NCBI GenBank assembly: GCA_001768235.1 | Contig: MENK01000033.1 | Location: 1 to 64,000, forward strand | Reading direction: 5' to 3' | Origin: Bacteroidetes bacterium GWB2_32_14 | GTDB taxonomy: Bacteria; Bacteroidota; Bacteroidia; Bacteroidales; UBA12077 | Length of the DNA: 64,000 nt | Shown here: positions 45,861 to 54,207 of the stretch, one piece after another | How the letters are laid out: each line of letters starts with the position of its first letter | Numbering within the stretch: the first letter of the stretch is position 1 | The notes under the pieces: model-generated | Told to the model about the DNA's origin: nothing | Database searches by the model: none | What the model saw: only the letters and a program-made list of their open reading frames with translations | Made by a program: the position numbers and the translations under genes

Positions 45861-46415
45861 ATGGATACTGAAGCTTTTAAAATACGCGTAATACCTCTTA
45901 ATCGAAAACTGAATGCTTTTGCGTTAAAGTTCTTAAATGATGTAGATGAAGCTAAAGATGCTATTCAGGAAATATATATTAAATTATGGAATATGCGAGG
46001 TGAGCTTGAAAAATATAACAGTATAGAAGCACTGGCTATGAAAATGACCCGTAATTTATGTCTCGATAAAATCAAGTTAAAAAAAACAATCCTTATAAAT
46101 ACATCTATTCAAAACAAGCTTGAGAATAATTATAATGATGATACGCTAATTGAAAAGGAACAGGATATAATATCAGCAGCAAACAGGGCAAAAAAAATTA
46201 TAGATCAACTTGAAGAACCTCAAAAAACAATTATGCAATTAAGAGATATTCAAGGTTATGATTACGAAGAAATAGCAGAAATTCTGAATATGAATATCAA
46301 TACAATCAGGGTTTCTTTGTCAAGGGCAAGAAAAAAAGTAAAAGAAGTACTAATGAATACCTATTACAATCATGAAAAAGCCGGAAATAAAAACTCTATT
46401 AGAGAAATATTATAA
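45861..46415 (+). CDS. ECF-type RNA polymerase sigma factor
   Basis: A 184-residue sigma-70 family factor. Region 2 is 'ALKFLNDVDEAKDAIQEIYIKLW' with 'ALAMKMTRNLCLDKIK'; region 4 is 'EEPQKTIMQLRDIQGYDYEEIAEILNMNINTIRVSLSRARKKVKEVL'. No extra domains are attached. The next gene overlaps it by 44 nt, so expression is coupled. It probably directs the downstream DUF4252 genes and others; the target promoter is not identified. Confidence 0.94.
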   Translation: MDTEAFKIRVIPLNRKLNAFALKFLNDVDEAKDAIQEIYIKLWNMRGELEKYNSIEALAMKMTRNLCLDKIKLKKTILINTSIQNKLENNYNDDTLIEKEQDIISAANRAKKIIDQLEEPQKTIMQLRDIQGYDYEEIAEILNMNINTIRVSLSRARKKVKEVLMNTYYNHEKAGNKNSIREIL

Positions 46416-46959
46416 AGGGGAAACAAATTTAGAAGAGGAAGGTATTCTTATTGAATATTTTTCTGGTAAAAACATTGATTCTGAGTTTATTTCAGATAAA
46501 GAGTTTTTTACATTTCTAATAAAAGAAAGGGAAAATCAATCTTCAATAGAAGATTTGTCTGAACCAATATGGAAAAATATTGAAGAATATGAAAATCACA
46601 ATAAATATAAATCATTAAAAAACAAAACATTATACAGAATCACTTTGGCTATTGCTGCAAGTTTAATCATAGCAATGGTATCAGTAAGTATTTTCAAACA
46701 TGAATTATTCACTAAAAAAAATCAAATCCAATTTACCGATACCTATAATAATCCTGAATTAGCCTATATTGAAGCAAAAAAAGCTTTGTTATTTGTATCA
46801 GAGAAACTGAATAAGGGAACTAATCATATTGAAAATTTGAATTCTTTTGAAAAGGGGACTAAAGATTTAAAACTAATTGAAAATTTCGACAAAGGCTTGA
46901 ATGAACTTAAACCAGTAAAATCAATTGAAGTAGTAAACAAATACATAAAAAATAAATAA
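46372..46959 (+). CDS. Probable anti-sigma factor (single-pass membrane protein)
   Basis: A 195-residue protein. The N-terminal 80 residues are acidic and helical ('IKTLLEKYYKGETNLEEEGIL'), one transmembrane helix lies at about 88-107, and the C-terminal 85 residues are in the periplasm. There is no zinc-binding HxxxCxxC motif. The 44-nt overlap with the sigma gene and the membrane topology are typical of anti-sigma factors; the assignment rests on these. It is followed 2 nt later by the second DUF4252 gene. Confidence 0.75.
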   Translation: MKKPEIKTLLEKYYKGETNLEEEGILIEYFSGKNIDSEFISDKEFFTFLIKERENQSSIEDLSEPIWKNIEEYENHNKYKSLKNKTLYRITLAIAASLIIAMVSVSIFKHELFTKKNQIQFTDTYNNPELAYIEAKKALLFVSEKLNKGTNHIENLNSFEKGTKDLKLIENFDKGLNELKPVKSIEVVNKYIKNK

Positions 46960-46960
46960 A

Positions 46961-47473
46961 ATGAAAAATCTATTTTTTTTAATCAGCATTTTTCTCTTCT
47001 CCGGAGTATTAAATGCACAGAATACACCTGTTGATCAGTTGTTCGATAAATACAGCGGGAAAGAGGGTTTTACATCAGTTTATATTACCAGTTATATGTT
47101 TAGTATGTTTTCTGATGTTGAAAGCGAGGATCCTGAATTTGATGAATTAATTAAGAATCTAAAAGCAATAAAAATTCTTGCTACTGACGAAACTTATTCT
47201 GGAAATATTAATTTCTTCAAGGAAATTATTGATAAATTGCCAAAGGACCAATACAAAGAATTAATGGTTATTAAAGAAAAAGACCAGGATATTAAATTTC
47301 TGGTAAATGAAAAAAATGGTAAAATAATTGAGTTACTTTTAATTGCAGGAGGTGCGAATGAAAATGCGTTAATTAGTATTCAGGGCAATATTGATTTAAA
47401 AAACATTTCAAAACTATCAAAATCCATGAAAATTGATGGTTTAGAACATCTTGAAGAAATTGATAAAAAATAA
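46961..47473 (+). CDS. DUF4252 protein 2 (exported)
   Basis: A 170-residue exported protein with a signal peptide (1-19, 'VLNAQ'). It is close to protein 1: 'LFDKYSGKEGFTSVYITSYMF', 'YKELMVIKEKDQDIKFLVN' and 'LLLIAGGANENALISIQGNIDLKNISKLSKS'. It begins 2 nt after the anti-sigma stop, so it belongs to the sigma operon. Confidence 0.86.
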   Translation: MKNLFFLISIFLFSGVLNAQNTPVDQLFDKYSGKEGFTSVYITSYMFSMFSDVESEDPEFDELIKNLKAIKILATDETYSGNINFFKEIIDKLPKDQYKELMVIKEKDQDIKFLVNEKNGKIIELLLIAGGANENALISIQGNIDLKNISKLSKSMKIDGLEHLEEIDKK

Positions 47474-47478
47474 AAACG

Positions 47479-48000
47479 ATGAAAAAACAGTGTTTATTGA
47501 TTGTAGCTTTCACCTTGTTCCTGTTTTCCTGCGTAAAAGAAAACAGGATTGGATTTAAAGAAAAAGACATGTTTGAAGAATATGAAGCACAGGAAGGGTT
47601 TGTTGTATTTCACTTACCACCGGTACTTTTAAGAATTTTTCTTTCTTCAGCAAATGAAAATGCTCCAAACCAAACCGATTTGCTCGATAAAATTGATGTT
47701 TTTAAAGTCCTGTTATTCGAAGAAAACGAGAAATCAATAAAATTAGATGATTTAAAAACAAACTTTATTCAAAAAATACCAGGCAATAAGTTTGTTCTTT
47801 TAACACAGGTTACCGAAACCAATAATCAGGTTTCAATTTATGTGAAAGATGAGAAAAATAGTATTCGTGAAATTTTTATGATGGTTCTATCTGAAAAAGA
47901 GTTGTTTTGTATTAGCTGCACAGGTAATTTTAACAAAGAAGATGCTTTCAGGTTATATAGCTCAATTAATATGTCTAAGTTAAAAGAACAAAGTAAATGA
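47479..48000 (+). CDS. DUF4252 lipoprotein 3
   Basis: A 173-residue lipoprotein: lipobox 'LFLFSC' with Cys15. The domain is more diverged than its two neighbours but keeps 'FEEYEAQEGFVVFHLPPVLLRIF' at the start and 'GNFNKEDAFRLYSSINMSKL' at the end. It begins 5 nt after protein 2 and is the last gene of the sigma operon, before a strong terminator. Confidence 0.8.
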   Translation: MKKQCLLIVAFTLFLFSCVKENRIGFKEKDMFEEYEAQEGFVVFHLPPVLLRIFLSSANENAPNQTDLLDKIDVFKVLLFEENEKSIKLDDLKTNFIQKIPGNKFVLLTQVTETNNQVSIYVKDEKNSIREIFMMVLSEKELFCISCTGNFNKEDAFRLYSSINMSKLKEQSK

Positions 48001-48027
48001 TAAGTTGTTATATGATTAAATTATAAT

Positions 48028-48059
48028 AAATAAGCGGACTGTTATTCGCTTATTTTTTT
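48028..48059 (+). terminator. Terminator of the sigma/DUF4252 operon
   Basis: AAATAAGCG (48028-48036) pairs with CGCTTATTT (48047-48055), followed by a T-run. Confidence 0.88.
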
Positions 48060-48163
48060 GGCATAAATATTGATTAACATGAAAGAAATTAAGATTATCT
48101 AAGTGTAACTGAAATTAATAACCAGTCGTATAAAGATTGTGTTAAAAAAAAATATATTATAAA

Positions 48164-48171
48164 TATCTTTG
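48164..48171 (+). promoter_or_regulatory. -7 box for the lipoprotein gene at 48249
   Basis: TATCTTTG, an exact TAnnTTTG match, with TTGTG about 22 nt upstream as a possible -33 element. The ATG lies 77 nt downstream. Confidence 0.5.
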
Positions 48172-48248
48172 AAACTATTTATTAAATTTTTACATCTTAT
48201 TATCGTATAATCGAAAATAAATTTTACTAACCAAAACAATAAAAAATT

Positions 48249-49376
48249 ATGAAAAACACAAAAAAATTATTTGCAATGATGCTGATGGTTTTATCAGTAT
48301 TTTTCTTTGCATGTAGTGATGATGAAAAAGAACCATTATCACCGGAAAGCGCAAAAACGGCATTAAATAATATGGATGATGAAATGGTTGCCGATATGGA
48401 CGAAATGCTCAATTCTGATGGTTTTAAAGCTATGCAGGCTTTAAATAGCATGGATGATCCTTTTGCAGTTTACGAGTCGAATACCAGAACTTCTGTATTA
48501 CCAAATATAGAAGAATATCTTATTCCATTTATTAAAACCAATAAAACAAAATCTGCTTACGAAGTAAATGAATTTGTATTTAGTGAATGGACAGGTACAT
48601 ATACCTGGGATAATGAACAAGGACTTTGGAATCCGTCAGATATACAAACGGATAGAATTATACTTATATTCCCATCAGACACGAACAACATGGGTGTTAA
48701 TGATGCAACTTTAACTATCTATAATTATGAAGAACAGCTATTTGTTGATGATTATGATGAATATTATCAACCAACGGCTATTTCTGCAGATTTATATATT
48801 GGTAGTTTAAAACTTGCCGAGATTACATTAAGTGCAACATGGGCAACAGATGGCTCACCCGAAGATCTTGATATTAGTGTTTATTTAAACCCATTCACGT
48901 TTAGTGGTAATTTAGCGATGGGAGAAACATCTGCTGAAGCAAATTTCTCAATTCTGTTAAATACTACAAAAATTTTCTCTGTAGGCGTTGATGCTACATT
49001 TACAGATGCTACAAAAGAAACTCCTAAAAAAATAAGCGGTTATGTACAATACAGAGAAATTAAAGTGTCTGCAAGTGTTAATGTTTCAAATATAATAACA
49101 ATAATTCAAGAAATTGAAGCAGGAACATCACCATATACAACAACAGAAGAATTAATAGGTGCTATTAATGATGAGATTGATGCAAAAATAACTAAAGATG
49201 GTGCACTCGTTGCAGATATTGAGTTAGAATATGATTCAGCTTCAGAAAGTGATTTTCCTGTTACAGTTGTATTAGTATTCAGTGATGGAAGTTCAGAACC
49301 TGCACAACCATATTTTGAAGATTTTGTAGCAAGTATTGAAGAATTTATTGATTTTCTTGATATATATTTCAGTTAA
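48249..49376 (+). CDS. Acidic lipoprotein of unknown function
   Basis: A 375-residue lipoprotein (lipobox 'VFFFAC', Cys23). The mature start is very acidic ('SDDEKEPLSPESAK'); the body is beta-rich ('FVFSEWTGTYTWDNEQGLWNPS', 'ADLYIGSLKLAEITLSATW'). No family is recognised. It follows the DUF4252 operon but has its own promoter and terminator, so it is not part of that transcript. Confidence 0.75.
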   Translation: MKNTKKLFAMMLMVLSVFFFACSDDEKEPLSPESAKTALNNMDDEMVADMDEMLNSDGFKAMQALNSMDDPFAVYESNTRTSVLPNIEEYLIPFIKTNKTKSAYEVNEFVFSEWTGTYTWDNEQGLWNPSDIQTDRIILIFPSDTNNMGVNDATLTIYNYEEQLFVDDYDEYYQPTAISADLYIGSLKLAEITLSATWATDGSPEDLDISVYLNPFTFSGNLAMGETSAEANFSILLNTTKIFSVGVDATFTDATKETPKKISGYVQYREIKVSASVNVSNIITIIQEIEAGTSPYTTTEELIGAINDEIDAKITKDGALVADIELEYDSASESDFPVTVVLVFSDGSSEPAQPYFEDFVASIEEFIDFLDIYFS

Positions 49377-49396
49377 ATATGAAATATGAAGAAACT

Positions 49397-49420
49397 AAAA
49401 GGGCTTTTAGCCCTTTTTTT
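49397..49420 (+). terminator. Terminator of the acidic lipoprotein gene
   Basis: AAAAGGGCT (49397-49405) pairs with AGCCCTTTT (49409-49417), loop TTT, T-run following. Confidence 0.9.
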
Positions 49421-49458
49421 ATGCTGTTAACATACCTTTCTTTTTAAAATTAAATAGG

Positions 49459-49854
49459 ATGAATAAAGAACAATTAATTAAAGAGTTAGCATTTAAAGCA
49501 TCAAGAAGTAGTGGGAGTGGAGGTCAAAATGTAAATAAAGTTTCAACAAAAGTTGAGTTGCGATTCAATATAGATAAATCACTAGAACTAAATAAAGATG
49601 AGAAAGATAGGATTAAATTAAAATTAAAAAACAGGATTTCAAATGAGGAAATTCTAATTATAACTTCAGATTCAGAACGAACACAACTGGGAAATAAAAA
49701 GAAAGTAATTGAATTATTTTTTGAATTAATAGAAAAAGCAATTAAAAAGCCTAAAAAAAGGTTAAAAACAAAACCTTCTAAAATATCTGTTGAAAAACGT
49801 TTAAATGAAAAGAAAATTCAATCAGAAAAGAAAAAAAATAGAAGTTTGGAATAA
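49459..49854 (+). CDS. arfB: Alternative ribosome-rescue factor ArfB (peptidyl-tRNA hydrolase)
   Basis: A 131-residue release-factor-like protein. The GGQ catalytic motif is in 'ASRSSGSGGQNVNKVST', and the C-terminal tail is highly basic (Lys/Arg-rich from about 93), as needed to enter the empty mRNA channel. It releases nascent chains from stalled ribosomes that lack a stop codon. It is cytosolic, with ATG at 49459, and ends 6 nt before the tRNA-Gly gene on the other strand. Confidence 0.92.
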   Translation: MNKEQLIKELAFKASRSSGSGGQNVNKVSTKVELRFNIDKSLELNKDEKDRIKLKLKNRISNEEILIITSDSERTQLGNKKKVIELFFELIEKAIKKPKKRLKTKPSKISVEKRLNEKKIQSEKKKNRSLE

Positions 49855-49859
49855 AAAAG

Positions 49860-49932
<73 letters not shown>

Positions 49933-50150
49933 AATTTGTCACAAAAATATTGAAAATATTAAAATTATAAAATATTAGACAATATAATTTCAATTAAAAT
50001 TAAATCTAAAAATTACCCAGAAAATATAATTTGTAATTTATTGAATATTAGATTGTATTTAATTCATAAAGTCATATAATTAATATTATGTTAAATAAAT
50101 TATACTAAAATATGGGGAAGCTTAAATGAACTCCCCCCTATATAAAAATA

Positions 50151-51314
50151 TTATTTATTTAATATTTCCATTATTTTATCATATTTTTCTGTCATTTTTA
50201 ATCGATAATATAACGTTTTTAAAGTATTTGCAATACTCATATCGTCAGGATGTAACTCGAAAGATTTTTCGATATATGGTATTGCTTCTTCAAATTTTTT
50301 ATCAGCAACAAGTTTAGCTTCTTCGTATTTTTTGTTATCTTTTATTTGATTAGCAATATCTGTTAATTCAACACCTTCGTTAAAATACAATACTCCTAAA
50401 TTATAATAAGCTTCAAAGAAATTAGGATCTAACTCAATTGCTTTTAAATATTTTAATTTAGCTTCTTCTTTATTACCAGTTTTGTCATATAAATGAGCTT
50501 CTGCAGTATAAAATTGTGGATTATTGGGATCATTTTCTCTTGCTAATTTTAAATATTCAAAAGCCTGATCAGGATTATTTGATTCTAATAAATAATAATT
50601 AATTATACCTCCTAATAATCCCTGATTTGACGGGTATTTTTCATACCCAGTCTTCAATAAATTTAAATAATTAATTGTATCACCTTTACTTTTATAACAT
50701 TCAGCAGTGATTGCATATGTATCACCTTTACCAAAATTATATTTTATAGCTTCATTAAAATATTTTATAGCCCCGTCCCAATTCTGGTATCTATAAGCCA
50801 TTAATGCTGTATTATAAATTATTGCAGTATCTACTACTCCCCCAAAAATAGGCATTTGATTTACTTCTATAGCTTTTTCAAAATATTTAAAAGCATTTGA
50901 AAAATCATTTTCGTTATATGCTTCAATTCCTTTATTTATAATTGCATTTGATAATGAAATTAAGCTGGCATCAATAGTTGTCTTAAAGCTCGAACCATCC
51001 TTCATATAATATGCTTTTTTATAACTATCAAAAGCTTTTATAAAAGGATATTCAACAAGGTTTTTAAATTGTTCATCCTGAGAATTACCAATTGCTTGAT
51101 ACAAAACTCCATATGTATAATAAGTTTTAGCCCAATCTTTTGTTGTTGCTTCTTCAGCTGCAACATTTAATGCTTTTAATGCAGTATCAAGTTTTTCTCC
51201 TTGCTGGGCCCATGTAAATGCTTTATTCACATATTTTTTTTGTGCGTAAACACTGTTTAGAGTAAATACAGTTGTTAAAACAACTATAGATGTTACTAAA
51301 AAATATTTTTTCAT
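50151..51314 (-). CDS. Exported TPR-repeat protein
   Basis: A 387-residue protein with a signal peptide (1-24, ending 'SVYAQ') and about seven TPR units. The clearest are 'EAYNENDFSNAFKYFEKAIEVNQ', 'YQNWDGAIKYFNEAIKYN' and 'GNKEEAKLKYLKAIELDPNFFEAYYNLGVLYF'. It is a periplasmic scaffold with no enzymatic domain. It has a -7 box at 51350-51357. Its partner is unknown; gyrA lies upstream on the same strand. Confidence 0.87.
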   Translation of the reverse strand: MKKYFLVTSIVVLTTVFTLNSVYAQKKYVNKAFTWAQQGEKLDTALKALNVAAEEATTKDWAKTYYTYGVLYQAIGNSQDEQFKNLVEYPFIKAFDSYKKAYYMKDGSSFKTTIDASLISLSNAIINKGIEAYNENDFSNAFKYFEKAIEVNQMPIFGGVVDTAIIYNTALMAYRYQNWDGAIKYFNEAIKYNFGKGDTYAITAECYKSKGDTINYLNLLKTGYEKYPSNQGLLGGIINYYLLESNNPDQAFEYLKLARENDPNNPQFYTAEAHLYDKTGNKEEAKLKYLKAIELDPNFFEAYYNLGVLYFNEGVELTDIANQIKDNKKYEEAKLVADKKFEEAIPYIEKSFELHPDDMSIANTLKTLYYRLKMTEKYDKIMEILNK

Positions 51315-51349
51315 TTTTGTTAAGGTTTTTTATTATTAAAAAATTTTTT

Positions 51350-51357
51350 CAAAAATA
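51350..51357 (-). promoter_or_regulatory. -7 box for the TPR gene
   Basis: CAAAAATA on the + strand reads TATTTTTG on the minus strand, matching TAnnTTTG, 36 nt upstream of the TPR ATG. Confidence 0.45.
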
Positions 51358-51397
51358 GGATAATAAAATTTCATGCCAAAATAATAAATAAATTTAA

Positions 51398-53887
51398 TTA
51401 TTCTTCACTTGGTTCAATATCAGTTTCAGTAATTTCAATATCATCATCTGTTTTTTCAATTTGAGCTACAGCAGCAATTGAATCATTGTTTTTAAGATTT
51501 ATTAATCTTACTCCCTGTGTCGCTCTTCCGCTTACTCTTAAATTGGAAACAGCTATTCTGAGAGTTAAACCTGATCGGTTAATAATCATGAGATCTACTG
51601 TATCGTCAACACCTTTTATGGTTATTAATTTTCCTGTTTTTTCAGTAATATTAATTGTTTTAACACCTTTTCCTCCCCTGTTGGTAATTCGATAGTCTTC
51701 AATATTAGAACGTTTTCCGTAACCGTTTTCAGACACCACAAGTATTTCATTATCAATCGCCTCAACGTAAACCATACCTACAACTTCGTCATCCGGTTTA
51801 CTAAGTGTTATCCCTCTTACTCCTGCTCCTGTCCTGCCAATTGATCTAACTTTACTTTCGTTAAAACGAACTGCTTTTCCTTCGCGGGTAGCTAAAATAA
51901 TATCACTTTTACCATTAGTTAATTTAGCTTGCAATAAATGGTCATCTTCTTTTATTGTAATAGCATTAACACCATTTTGACGAGGTCTTGAATACTCTTT
52001 TAATGATGTTTTTTTAATTATTCCTTTTTTGGTGCACATTACAATAAAATTGTTTTCTAAATATTCTTTATCAGTAAGATTTTTAACATTAATATATGCT
52101 TTAACTTTATCATCAGGCTCAATATGAATAATATTCTGTATTGCTCTGCCTTTTGAGTTTTTTGCTCCTTCAGGTATTTCATAAACCTTTAACCAAAAGC
52201 ATCTTCCTTTTTCTGTAAAAAACAACATGGTATTATGCATTGATGCAATAAACATGTGTTCCAGAAAATCTTCATCTCTGGTTGTACTTCCTTTGGCTCC
52301 GACTCCACCCCTGTTTTGAGTCCTGAATTCAGTAACCGGAGTTCTTTTTATGTAGCCTAAATGAGAAATTGTAACAACCATGTCTTCATCGACATAGAAA
52401 TCTTCAGGATTAAATTCACCTTCGTCAGGTACAATTTCTGTCCTTCGGTCATCACCAAAATGATCTTTAATTTCAAGCAATTCGTCTTTAATAATTTTCA
52501 TACGAAGGACTATATCTTCGAGAATTGTTTTTAAGTAGGCAATTAATTTTTGCAGTTCAGCATATTCTTCTTTTATTTTTTCTCTTTCAAGCCCGGTAAG
52601 TTTTTGAAGACGCATGTCGAGAATTGCCTTTGCCTGAATCTCAGATAGTTCAAATTTCATCATTAATCCATCTTTGGCTTCTTCGGGTGTTTTTGAAGCC
52701 CTAATAAGGCTAATAACTTCATCAAGATGATCGAGAGCTATAAGTAAACCCTCAAGAATATGTGCTTTTTTCTCTGCTTGTTCTAATTCATAATGAGTTC
52801 TACGAATAACAACTTCATGCCTATGAGCAACAAAATATTCTATTAATTGTTTTAAATTTAATACTTTAGGGCGGCCTTTAACCAAGGCAATACTATTAAC
52901 ATTAAAGCTTGTTTGTAATTGGGTGTATTTAAATAATTTGTTTAATACAACATTTGCCATAGTATCTCTTCGGATATCATATACTATGCGCATTCCAGTT
53001 CTATCAGATTCATCATTAATATTGGTAATTCCGTCAATTTTCTTTTCGTTAACAAGTTCGGCTGTTTTTTTAATTAACTCAGCTTTATTTACCATGTAAG
53101 GAATTTCAGTAACTATTATTCGTTCCCTGCCATTTGCTTCTGTTTCTATTTCTACTTTTGAACGAATAAGTATTCTCCCTCTTCCTGTTTCATATGCATC
53201 TTTAAATCCCTGTAAGCCGTAAATAATTCCACCCGTAGGGAAATCAGGAGCTTTTATTATATCTATAAGATTCTGAATATCAATATTATTATCATCGATA
53301 TATGCAACGATTGCATTAATCGTATCGGTTAAATTATGAGGAGCCATATTTGTAGCCATACCCACTGCTATTCCTGAAGTACCATTTACCAGTAATGTTG
53401 GAATACGTGTTGGTAAAACTGTTGGTTCTTCAATAGTATCATCAAAATTTAATTGAAAATCAACTGTATTTTTCTCAATGTCCCGAAGTGTTTCTTCGGT
53501 AATTTTTTGCATACGGGCTTCTGTATAACGCATAGCTGCAGGGCTATCCCCATCAACAGATCCAAAGTTTCCCTGACCATCTACAAGAGGGTATCTTAAT
53601 GACCATGGTTGGGCCATTCTTACCATTGCTTCATAAACAGATGAATCACCATGCGGGTGAAATTTACCCAAAACCTCTCCGACTATTCTGGCAGATTTCT
53701 TATATGGCTTGTTTGACATTACACCTAATTCCGACATACCAAATAATACTCTTCGATGCACAGGTTTTAACCCGTCTCTTACATCTGGTAATGCCCTGGA
53801 TACAATAACCGACATTGAATAATCAATGTAGGCTGTTTTCATTTCCTCTTCAATATTTACTTTTAATATTCTTTCGCCTTCAATCAT
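51398..53887 (-). CDS. gyrA: DNA gyrase subunit A
   Basis: An 829-residue type II topoisomerase subunit that breaks and rejoins DNA with GyrB during negative supercoiling. The catalytic Tyr121 is in '[12 protein letters not shown]'. The quinolone-determining stretch has Ser82 and Glu86 ('[19 protein letters not shown]'), a wild-type-like combination. The C-terminal beta-pinwheel (about 500-810) has blades such as '[19 protein letters not shown]' and '[10 protein letters not shown]', and ends in an acidic tail. It has a -7 box and is divergent from clpC. Confidence 0.96.
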   Translation of the reverse strand: MIEGERILKVNIEEEMKTAYIDYSMSVIVSRALPDVRDGLKPVHRRVLFGMSELGVMSNKPYKKSARIVGEVLGKFHPHGDSSVYEAMVRMAQPWSLRYPLVDGQGNFGSVDGDSPAAMRYTEARMQKITEETLRDIEKNTVDFQLNFDDTIEEPTVLPTRIPTLLVNGTSGIAVGMATNMAPHNLTDTINAIVAYIDDNNIDIQNLIDIIKAPDFPTGGIIYGLQGFKDAYETGRGRILIRSKVEIETEANGRERIIVTEIPYMVNKAELIKKTAELVNEKKIDGITNINDESDRTGMRIVYDIRRDTMANVVLNKLFKYTQLQTSFNVNSIALVKGRPKVLNLKQLIEYFVAHRHEVVIRRTHYELEQAEKKAHILEGLLIALDHLDEVISLIRASKTPEEAKDGLMMKFELSEIQAKAILDMRLQKLTGLEREKIKEEYAELQKLIAYLKTILEDIVLRMKIIKDELLEIKDHFGDDRRTEIVPDEGEFNPEDFYVDEDMVVTISHLGYIKRTPVTEFRTQNRGGVGAKGSTTRDEDFLEHMFIASMHNTMLFFTEKGRCFWLKVYEIPEGAKNSKGRAIQNIIHIEPDDKVKAYINVKNLTDKEYLENNFIVMCTKKGIIKKTSLKEYSRPRQNGVNAITIKEDDHLLQAKLTNGKSDIILATREGKAVRFNESKVRSIGRTGAGVRGITLSKPDDEVVGMVYVEAIDNEILVVSENGYGKRSNIEDYRITNRGGKGVKTINITEKTGKLITIKGVDDTVDLMIINRSGLTLRIAVSNLRVSGRATQGVRLINLKNNDSIAAVAQIEKTDDDIEITETDIEPSEE

Positions 53888-53929
53888 TTTATTTAAAGTT
53901 TAAAATATCATCCTTTTTTAAAATTCATA

Positions 53930-53937
53930 CAAAATTA
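53930..53937 (-). promoter_or_regulatory. -7 box for gyrA
   Basis: CAAAATTA on the + strand reads TAATTTTG on the minus strand, an exact TAnnTTTG match 43 nt upstream of the gyrA ATG. Confidence 0.5.
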
Positions 53938-54167
53938 CGAAAAATAGGCAGATAAAAATGAATAAAAAACTTTTAAGAAACATGTTTTATCAACATGTTT
54001 TTGTTTAAAACAAACAGGTTGATTTTACAGATATTTTCAATCATTATTAACAATTCTGAACAAGTTGATATTTAGTTTGTTTTAGGATGTGAAAAAATAA
54101 TGCTAACTTGTATCATATATTAACTAAATATTGTCGTATTTATTTTTTAATTTTATCAATAGATAGT

Positions 54168-54175
54168 TATTTTTG
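54168..54175 (+). promoter_or_regulatory. -7 box for clpC
   Basis: TATTTTTG, an exact TAnnTTTG match, ends 32 nt before the clpC ATG. Confidence 0.5.
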
Positions 54176-54207
54176 TGAACTCTAATTTATTTTGATATTT
54201 TATATTT

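Larger units (their letters stand above)
53888..54207. other. Divergent gap between gyrA and clpC
   Basis: 320 bp, AT-rich. It holds the gyrA -7 box (53930-53937, minus strand), the clpC -7 box (54168-54175) and a hairpin AAACATG/CATGTTT (53978-53984 with 53994-54000). No ORF or RNA gene is seen. Confidence 0.5.
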
